Of a stretch of 9,023 nucleotides of DNA, positions 1 through 5,085 are shown one piece after another. The stretch spans positions 1 through 9,023 of the forward strand of contig JAAZJF010000018.1 of the NCBI GenBank assembly GCA_012800475.1, in the 5' to 3' direction. Position 1 is the stretch's first letter; each line of letters begins with the position of its first letter. This DNA comes from Gammaproteobacteria bacterium. GTDB lineage: Bacteria > Pseudomonadota > Gammaproteobacteria > Pseudomonadales > Pseudomonadaceae. The notes beneath the pieces were generated by a model that saw only the letters and a list, made by a program, of their open reading frames with translations, was not told where the DNA came from and did not search any database. Position numbers and translations under genes: made by a program.

Positions 1-932
1 CCGCCGTGCGTACCTTCCAAGATCTGATTCTCGCCTTGCAGAGCTTTTGGGCTGAGCAGGGCTGTGTGGTATTGCAACCCTACGATATGGAAATGGGTGC
101 TGGCACCTTCCATACCGCAACTTTTTTGCGTGCTCTAGGCCCAGAAACCTGGAACGCCGCCTATGTGCAGCCTTCACGCCGTCCAACTGATGGCCGTTAT
201 GGTAATAACCCCAACCGCTTGCAGCATTATTATCAGTTCCAAGTGGTGCTTAAACCCAACCCCGACAATATTCAGGAGCTGTACTTGGAATCATTACGCC
301 ATATTGGCGTTGATCCTTTGGTGCACGATATCCGTTTTGTCGAAGACAACTGGGAATCACCGACTTTAGGTGCTTGGGGTTTAGGCTGGGAAGTTTGGCT
401 CAACGGTATGGAAGTGACGCAGTTCACTTACTTCCAGCAAGTGGGTGGCATTGAGTGCTACCCCGTGACCGGTGAAATCACCTACGGTCTTGAGCGTTTA
501 GCCATGTATATCCAAGGCGTGGACTCGGTGTATGACTTGGTTTGGACCGACGGCCCCTTTGGTAAAGTGACCTACGGTGATGTGTTCCACCAGAACGAAG
601 TGGAGCAATCAACCTATAACTTTGAGCATGCCAACGTTGAAAAAATGTTTGAGCTGTTTGACTTTTACGAAAGTGAAGCCAGCCGCTTAAGCTTGCTCAA
701 CTTGCCGTTGCCCAGTTATGAAATGGTCTTAAAAGCTTCGCATACCTTTAACTTGCTCGATGCCCGCCGCGCCATTTCTGTGACTGAGCGTCAGCGCTAT
801 ATTTTACGCGTGCGCACCTTAGCGCGTGCCGTAGCGCAAAGTTATTTAGAAGCGCGGGCGAAACTCGGTTTCCCTATGGCATCCGATGAATTGCGTGATG
901 AAGTGTTGGCTAAGCTGGAGATTGAACAATGA
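1..932 (+). CDS. glyQ: Glycyl-tRNA synthetase alpha subunit (5'-partial)
   Basis: Catalytic alpha subunit of the bacterial alpha2-beta2 glycyl-tRNA synthetase, a class II enzyme that activates glycine with ATP and charges tRNA-Gly in the cytoplasm. The protein carries the highly conserved GlyQ core: QPSRRPTDGRYG, the FVEDNWESPTLGAWGLGWEVW block, and class II motif 3 as GLER (residues about 161-164 counted from the GTG at 6). The GTG at 6 is probably an internal valine: the frame stays open to the window edge, the codon before it is Ala, and Pseudomonas GlyQ proteins read ...PAVRTFQDL here, so a few N-terminal residues lie outside the window. From the GTG it has 308 aa; family members are about 300-315. 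The end overlaps glyS by four bases (ATGA), indicating translational coupling and matched subunit synthesis. Identification is near certain; only the start is unseen. Confidence 0.96.
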   Translation, partial: AVRTFQDLILALQSFWAEQGCVVLQPYDMEMGAGTFHTATFLRALGPETWNAAYVQPSRRPTDGRYGNNPNRLQHYYQFQVVLKPNPDNIQELYLESLRHIGVDPLVHDIRFVEDNWESPTLGAWGLGWEVWLNGMEVTQFTYFQQVGGIECYPVTGEITYGLERLAMYIQGVDSVYDLVWTDGPFGKVTYGDVFHQNEVEQSTYNFEHANVEKMFELFDFYESEASRLSLLNLPLPSYEMVLKASHTFNLLDARRAISVTERQRYILRVRTLARAVAQSYLEARAKLGFPMASDELRDEVLAKLEIEQ

Positions 933-2983
933 GTGCACGTGACTTTTTAGTTGAGCTGGGTACCGAAGAGTTACCACCTAAAGCGCTGAACACTTTAGCA
1001 AATGCCTTTCGTGACGGTATCACTAGGGGCCTGAAAGCCGCAGGCTTAAGCCATGGCCAAGTGAAAGTCTATGCGGCCCCACGTCGTTTAGCAGTGTGGA
1101 TCGGCCAATTGGCAGAACGTCAAGATGATCGCAGCCAAGCCTTGGATGGCCCGCCAGTCCAAGCAGCATTTGATGACAGCGGCGAGCCGACTAAAGCCGC
1201 TTTAGGTTTTGCGCGTAAGTGCGGTGTAGATATCAGTGAGATTGACCGCAGTGGCGCCAAATTACGTTTTGAACAGCATATTCCAGGCCAAGCCACCCTC
1301 AGTTTGTTGCCAGACATCGTCGAAGAGTCCTTGAGTACCTTACCTGTGCCCAAGCGCATGCGTTGGGGTGCGTGTAAAGAAGAATTTGTGCGCCCGACCC
1401 AATGGCTGGTGATGCTGTTTGGTGATGACGTTGTTGATTGCACCATTTTGGCGCAAACCGCAGGTCGCGTTTCGCGCGGTCACCGTTTCCATCACAATAG
1501 GGATGTTGTCCTCAATCAGCCCGGTGATTACGTTGAGGCGTTACGCCAAGCCTATGTCTTAGTCGACTTTGCTGAGCGTCGTACGCTGATTGAAAAACGC
1601 ATTCATGAGCTGGCTGCCGAGCAACAAGGCACCGCGATTATGCCTGCATCCTTATTGGATGAAGTGACCGCTTTAGTTGAATGGCCCGTGCCTTTAGTCT
1701 GCTCCTTTGAAGAGCATTTCTTAGATGTGCCGCAAGAAGCTTTGATTATTACCATGCAAGATAATCAGAAGTACTTCTGCTTGTTAGATAGCAATGGTGC
1801 ACTATTGCCGCGCTTTATTACTGTGGCCAATATCGAAAGTAAAGATCCTGCGCAAGTGGTTTCAGGTAATGAAAAAGTGGTACGCCCACGCTTAACTGAT
1901 GCTGAGTTCTTCTACTTACAAGACCAAAAGCAGCCTTTAGAAGCTTTTAATGAGCGTCTAAAACACGTGGTGTTCCAAGCGCAATTGGGCAGTGTTTACG
2001 ATAAAGCCATGCGCGTGTCGAAGCTGGCTGGTTTTATTGCTGAAAAGATTGGCGGTAACGCAGCGCATGCCGCGCGTGCAGGTCTGTTATCCAAGTGTGA
2101 CTTAGCGACGGAAATGGTTGGTGAGTTCCCTGAGATGCAGGGTATTGCGGGTTTGTATTATGCGCAAAACGATGGCGAAGAAGGCGATATCGCTATCGCA
2201 CTCAACGAGCAATATATGCCACGTGGCGCGGGCGCTGAACTGCCGACAACCCTAACCGGTGCGGCGGTTGCCGTTGCCGATAAGCTGGATACCTTAGTGG
2301 GTATTTTTGGTATCGGTATGTTGCCTACGGGCAGTAAAGACCCTTACGCATTACGCCGTGCGGCGCTGGGTATCTTGCGTGTATTGATTGAAAAGCAGTT
2401 GGATGTGGATTTAGCTGAATTGGTCAGCAAAGCCATTGCCCAGTTTGCCGATAAGATCGACAGCCAAGGCCTGGCTGAAAAGGTGCAAGACTTTATTTTT
2501 GACCGTCTACGCGCGCGTTATGAAGATGCCGGTATTGATGTGGCGGTTTATCAAGCGGTGCGTGCCGTGCACCCGATGTCACCGCTGGACTTTGATCAGC
2601 GTGTGCAGGCGGTGCAGGCTTTCCGTGCATTACCTGAAGCCCAAGCTTTGGCCGCGGTGAACAAGCGTGTCTCCAACCTTTTAGGTAAAGACGGTTACAG
2701 CCAAGCTGAAGCCGTGCAGGCGCGTTATTTTGATAGCCCGTCAGAGTTCGCACTCTATGCCGCTTTGAAGCAGGCGCAGCAAGCCGTCACGCCGTTAGCG
2801 GCTAACCGTCAGTACACTGACATTTTAACGCGCTTGGCCAGTTTGCATGAGCCAGTGGATGCGTTTTTTGTTGCAGTGATGGTGAATGCCGATGATGCTG
2901 ATGTGCGTGCGAATCGACATGCTTTGCTCGCGCATTTGCGTGGTTTGTTCTTAGGTGTTGCAGATATTTCTGTACTGGATTAA
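929..2983 (+). CDS. glyS: Glycyl-tRNA synthetase beta subunit
   Basis: Beta subunit of tetrameric glycyl-tRNA synthetase; it recognises and binds tRNA-Gly while GlyQ supplies the aminoacylation site. The 684-aa product has the family's usual full length. It starts with the characteristic FLVELGTEELPPKAL, contains KRMRWG and FVRPTQWLVMLFG in the N-terminal third, and has the conserved block SKCDLATEMVGEFPEMQG at about residues 388-405, within the HD-like core. The C-terminal ~100 residues (from about 580) are the DALR-type anticodon-binding region. The ATG at 929 overlaps the glyQ stop, and a GGAG at 917-920 inside glyQ sits 8 nt upstream as ribosome binding site, which supports this start and co-translation. 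No frameshift or missing block was seen. A 59-bp gap with a strong hairpin separates it from gmhB. Confidence 0.97.
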   Translation: MSARDFLVELGTEELPPKALNTLANAFRDGITRGLKAAGLSHGQVKVYAAPRRLAVWIGQLAERQDDRSQALDGPPVQAAFDDSGEPTKAALGFARKCGVDISEIDRSGAKLRFEQHIPGQATLSLLPDIVEESLSTLPVPKRMRWGACKEEFVRPTQWLVMLFGDDVVDCTILAQTAGRVSRGHRFHHNRDVVLNQPGDYVEALRQAYVLVDFAERRTLIEKRIHELAAEQQGTAIMPASLLDEVTALVEWPVPLVCSFEEHFLDVPQEALIITMQDNQKYFCLLDSNGALLPRFITVANIESKDPAQVVSGNEKVVRPRLTDAEFFYLQDQKQPLEAFNERLKHVVFQAQLGSVYDKAMRVSKLAGFIAEKIGGNAAHAARAGLLSKCDLATEMVGEFPEMQGIAGLYYAQNDGEEGDIAIALNEQYMPRGAGAELPTTLTGAAVAVADKLDTLVGIFGIGMLPTGSKDPYALRRAALGILRVLIEKQLDVDLAELVSKAIAQFADKIDSQGLAEKVQDFIFDRLRARYEDAGIDVAVYQAVRAVHPMSPLDFDQRVQAVQAFRALPEAQALAAVNKRVSNLLGKDGYSQAEAVQARYFDSPSEFALYAALKQAQQAVTPLAANRQYTDILTRLASLHEPVDAFFVAVMVNADDADVRANRHALLAHLRGLFLGVADISVLD

Positions 2984-2992
2984 TCCACTGCA

Positions 2993-3030
2993 AGACCCCT
3001 CGCTGACATGTGCTATGTCGGCAGGGGTTT
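2993..3030 (+). promoter_or_regulatory. Stem-loop between glyS and gmhB
   Basis: Long imperfect inverted repeat starting ten bases after the glyS stop. ACCCCT (2995-3000) pairs with AGGGGT (3023-3028), GC (3002-3003) with GC (3021-3022), and TGACAT (3004-3009) with ATGTCG (3015-3020, one G-U). C3001 is bulged and the loop is five bases. AG at 2993-2994 can extend the stem against TT at 3029-3030. Only three T residues follow, so it is a weak intrinsic terminator at best. The 3' arm ends just before the gmhB Shine-Dalgarno (GAAGGA, 3031-3036), so a role in attenuation, mRNA end protection or limiting gmhB translation is plausible. The structure is seen in the sequence; the function is inferred. 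Confidence 0.6.
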
Positions 3031-3042
3031 GAAGGATCACAT

Positions 3043-3573
3043 ATGAAACTCATAGTGCTCGATCGCGATGGCGTGATTAATTACGATTCAGATGATTTTA
3101 TTAAAAGCGTGGCTGAGTGGATTCCATTACCCGGCGCGCTCGATGCTATTGCACGCTTAAGTCGTGCTGGTTGGACGGTGGCCATAGCGACTAACCAATC
3201 CGGTTTGGCGCGCGGCTATTACAGCGTGCCCACTTTAGAATCCATGCATCAAGTGTTGCGCGATGCAGTGCAGCAGCGCGGTGGCCACTTGGGCTTAATC
3301 ACCTATTGCCCGCATGGCCCTGATGATGGCTGTACCTGCCGTAAACCCCTGCCAGGCTTGCTTGAGCAAGTGGCTGTGCATTACCAAACATCACTGGATG
3401 ATGTCTGGTTTGTCGGTGACAGCCTGCGTGACCTACAAGCGGCTGCAGCGATCAATGCGCAACCGGTTTTAGTCTGCACAGGCAAAGGCGAGCAGACGCG
3501 CGCGCAACAGTTGCCTGACAACACGTTAATATTTGCCGATCTTTCAGCAATTGCTGATCATTTACTACGCTAA
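3043..3573 (+). CDS. gmhB: D-glycero-manno-heptose 1,7-bisphosphate 7-phosphatase
   Basis: HAD-superfamily phosphatase that removes the C7 phosphate from heptose 1,7-bisphosphate in the ADP-heptose pathway feeding the LPS inner core. At 176 aa it is a normal GmhB length. Visible motifs are the DxD nucleophile pair in LDRDGVIN (D7, D9), motif II ATNQSG (49-54), the zinc-binding cysteine/histidine set C89, H91, C97, C99 followed by RKP (100-102), and motif IV VGDSLRD (114-120). The zinc loop between H91 and C97 is shorter than in E. coli GmhB. The ATG at 3043 is chosen over an in-frame GTG at 3010: a GAAGGA Shine-Dalgarno lies 6 nt upstream, the GTG sits in the loop of the preceding hairpin, and homologues start at MKLIVLDRDG. 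It is 12 bp from the acyltransferase gene, so the two are likely co-transcribed. The anomeric specificity (alpha or beta) cannot be read from sequence alone. Confidence 0.93.
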   Translation: MKLIVLDRDGVINYDSDDFIKSVAEWIPLPGALDAIARLSRAGWTVAIATNQSGLARGYYSVPTLESMHQVLRDAVQQRGGHLGLITYCPHGPDDGCTCRKPLPGLLEQVAVHYQTSLDDVWFVGDSLRDLQAAAAINAQPVLVCTGKGEQTRAQQLPDNTLIFADLSAIADHLLR

Positions 3574-3585
3574 AGGCTAAAGAGT

Positions 3586-4362
3586 ATGGGCGTTTTCTAC
3601 GGATTAAGAATAGTCACTTTTTATGTGCTACTGAGCTTAAGTGCGTTTATTTGGTGTGTAATCAGCTTGTTTGTCGCACCCTTTTTGTCCTTTCCAGTGC
3701 GCTATCGCTTTATTAATGTGTACTGGTGCCGCTTTGGTGTTGGGTTGGCGAAATATTTACTCGGTATTGATTACCGCGTTACTGGTATCGAAAATATTCC
3801 CAGTCAGCGCTGTGTGATTCTGTCTAATCATCAGAGCACTTGGGAGACGTTTTTCCTTTCGGCGTATTTTCAGCCGCTGAGCCAAGTATTAAAAAAAGAG
3901 CTGTTGCGCGTGCCATTTTTTGGCTGGGCGATGGCGATGCTCAAGCCCATTGCGATTAATCGTGATAATCCCAAACAAGCATTAAAACAGCTGGCCAGCC
4001 AAGGTGCTGATCGCTTAGAGCAAAACTGCTGGGTGCTGATCTTCCCTGAAGGCACGCGTATGCCGGCGGGTGAATTAGGTAAGTTTTCTCGTGGCGGTAC
4101 GGCTTTAGCAGTCAATGCTGGTTTACCTGTTTTGCCGATCTCACACAATGCTGGCATGTTCTGGCCTAAAGCAGGTTGGGGTAAAAATCCTGGTGTGATT
4201 GATGTGGTGATTGGTCCTGCGATGTATGTTGAAGGCGAAGGTCCGCGCGCCATTGCGGCACTCAATCAGCGTGCCTATGAGTGGATTGCACAAGCGCAGT
4301 TTGATACAGGTACGTTGAGTGCAGAGAAGTTGGCGGAGATTACGGGGTCGGCTGCTAAGTAG
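3586..4362 (+). CDS. PlsC-family lysophospholipid (1-acylglycerol-3-phosphate) acyltransferase
   Basis: Membrane acyltransferase of the PlsC/LPLAT family, expected to move an acyl chain onto lysophosphatidic acid or another lysophospholipid at the inner membrane. The 258-aa protein has one N-terminal hydrophobic segment (about residues 7-35), then the acyltransferase blocks: NHQSTWE (81-87), a KKELLRVPFFGW block (103-114), FPEGTR (153-158) and a VLPISHN block (182-188). Block I is H-X4-E rather than the usual H-X4-D (H82/E87); I recall the same variant in Pseudomonas homologues, so it is not a sign of decay. In P. aeruginosa the gene in this position is PA0005 (lptA), one of more than one PlsC paralogue, so plsC is not assigned as symbol. 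A purine-rich stretch AAAGAG (3579-3584) lies just before the ATG. The gene closes the glyQS-gmhB cluster; no strong terminator follows. Confidence 0.9.
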   Translation: MGVFYGLRIVTFYVLLSLSAFIWCVISLFVAPFLSFPVRYRFINVYWCRFGVGLAKYLLGIDYRVTGIENIPSQRCVILSNHQSTWETFFLSAYFQPLSQVLKKELLRVPFFGWAMAMLKPIAINRDNPKQALKQLASQGADRLEQNCWVLIFPEGTRMPAGELGKFSRGGTALAVNAGLPVLPISHNAGMFWPKAGWGKNPGVIDVVIGPAMYVEGEGPRAIAALNQRAYEWIAQAQFDTGTLSAEKLAEITGSAAK

Positions 4363-4435
4363 TTGATGTGCTTGCTGAGCATTTGTGCGTGGTGAGGTGC
4401 TAGTTGGTTGGTGTTGCTTAACTTTTGCGTGTGGC

Positions 4436-4535
4436 GCACTGCGCAGTTGTTATTTTCCCTTAACGAACCCGTCCGGGGTTCGATGCGGGCGCTTCGCCAT
4501 CCATGGCTACGCTGGTCACAACAACCGCGCAGTGC
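4436..4535. repeat. Inverted-repeat-bounded intergenic element (REP/MITE-like candidate)
   Basis: A roughly 100-bp stretch bounded by GCACTGCGCAGTTGTT (4436-4451) and its near-perfect reverse complement at 4520-4535 (15 of 16 positions match). The left arm also contains a perfect 10-bp palindrome, ACTGCGCAGT (4438-4447). Inside lie a 7-bp hairpin CGAACCC/GGGTTCG (4464-4470 with 4476-4482, loop GTCCG), a short GGCG/CGCC hairpin (4488-4498) and the palindrome CCATGG (4501-4506). Its GC-rich core stands out against the AT-richer flanks. No target-site duplication was found and no open frame is convincing. This could be a non-autonomous mobile repeat, a REP-type element, or a structured intergenic RNA or terminator between the two converging genes. 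The symmetry is seen directly; the class is inferred. Confidence 0.5.
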
Positions 4536-4618
4536 TTGTTGAAGCTTGGTGTTGATTGCTGGCGTGCAATAAATATTTCTGCGAATGCCTTATGCTGCGC
4601 AGTAACTGCTGCTTTGGC

Positions 4619-4840
4619 TTAGTAGGACGAGTTGGGTGTGTGTTCGGGGTTGATCTCACCTTGCACTTCTTCTGGATCGACATCATTGAGCAGTAACATT
4701 TCTTTGACTGTTTCAATATGCTCAAGCACCACTTGGTAATGGTCACCGTATTCATATTTGGTGACTTCAATAGCATTGGGCATATAGCTAAAGGCAATTT
4801 TTAACGCCTGCAGGGCATCGCTGCTTAATTTATCACTCAT
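4619..4840 (-). CDS. Small acidic protein of unknown function (73 aa)
   Basis: I do not recognise the family. The 73-aa product (starts MSDKLSSDALQALKIAFSYM, ends ...NSSY) is acidic, has no signal peptide or membrane segment, and looks mainly helical up to about residue 60, with a charged, disordered-looking tail. It is taken as a real gene because TAGGAG lies 7 nt before the ATG on the reverse strand (GGAG at complement of 4847-4850), the composition is protein-like, and the overlapping reverse frame (4516-4797) is low in quality. It converges on the acyltransferase gene and diverges from polA, so it is monocistronic. No clear sigma-70 promoter was seen upstream (4851-4960) and no strong terminator downstream. 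Confidence 0.72.
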   Translation of the reverse strand: MSDKLSSDALQALKIAFSYMPNAIEVTKYEYGDHYQVVLEHIETVKEMLLLNDVDPEEVQGEINPEHTPNSSY

Positions 4841-5085
4841 AACACACTCCTAAATTGAGGTGGGCAGTGCATCGGCGCGTACTGAGCGCTTCACACCGTC
4901 CAAAAAATGCTGTGCAGAGCTGACTCGCCGTAGGTATGCAGTTCAGATGCAGCGTCTATTGATGCACCATGCTAACAAAGATTGCAGGTTTTTAGCAGGC
5001 AGTGCTTGCTGTCGATTGGGTGCTGTGGGTGTTTGCCTGTATCCTATTATCTATTTCGTGGTTTTAGTTAAGGTTGATTATTCGC
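4841..5085. other. Intergenic region between the small reverse gene and polA
   Basis: This 245-bp stretch separates two divergently read genes and must hold both promoters. Only TATTAT (5045-5050) resembles a -10 box for polA, and no -35 partner stands at 16-18 bp. Short repeats of the form GCAGTGCTTG recur here (5000-5009) and at the right end of the inverted-repeat element (4530-4538, without the last base), but they are too short to interpret. A forward frame at 4860-5114 lacks protein-like composition and overlaps the polA start, so it is not called. Confidence 0.4.

Noticed and set aside
6..8. GTG as true start of glyQ
   Set aside because: The frame is open to the window edge, the preceding codon is Ala as in Pseudomonas GlyQ (..PAVRTF), and no ribosome binding site can be seen; it is most likely an internal valine.
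1120..1446. 108-aa reverse frame inside glyS
   Set aside because: Antisense shadow of a conserved gene, with no independent evidence.
3023..3028. Pairing of the sRNA UCCCCU loop with AGGGG before gmhB
   Set aside because: Only five consecutive pairs, and the G-tract is locked in the local stem; chance match is likely.
3010..3042. Alternative GTG start giving gmhB 11 extra residues
   Set aside because: It lies in the loop of the stem-loop, has no Shine-Dalgarno, and the ATG at 3043 has GAAGGA at proper distance and matches homologue N-termini.
4464..4482. CGAACCC/GGGTTCG hairpin as bidirectional terminator
   Set aside because: No T-run on either strand after the stem; better explained as part of the inverted-repeat element.
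4516..4797. 93-aa reverse frame overlapping the small reverse gene
   Set aside because: Shadow frame rich in Thr/Lys/Ser with no ribosome binding site; the 4619-4840 frame is better supported.
5074..5085. TTG start for polA four codons upstream
   Set aside because: It touches the only AAGG and so leaves no spacer; PolA homologues begin MSQAPLVLVDG.
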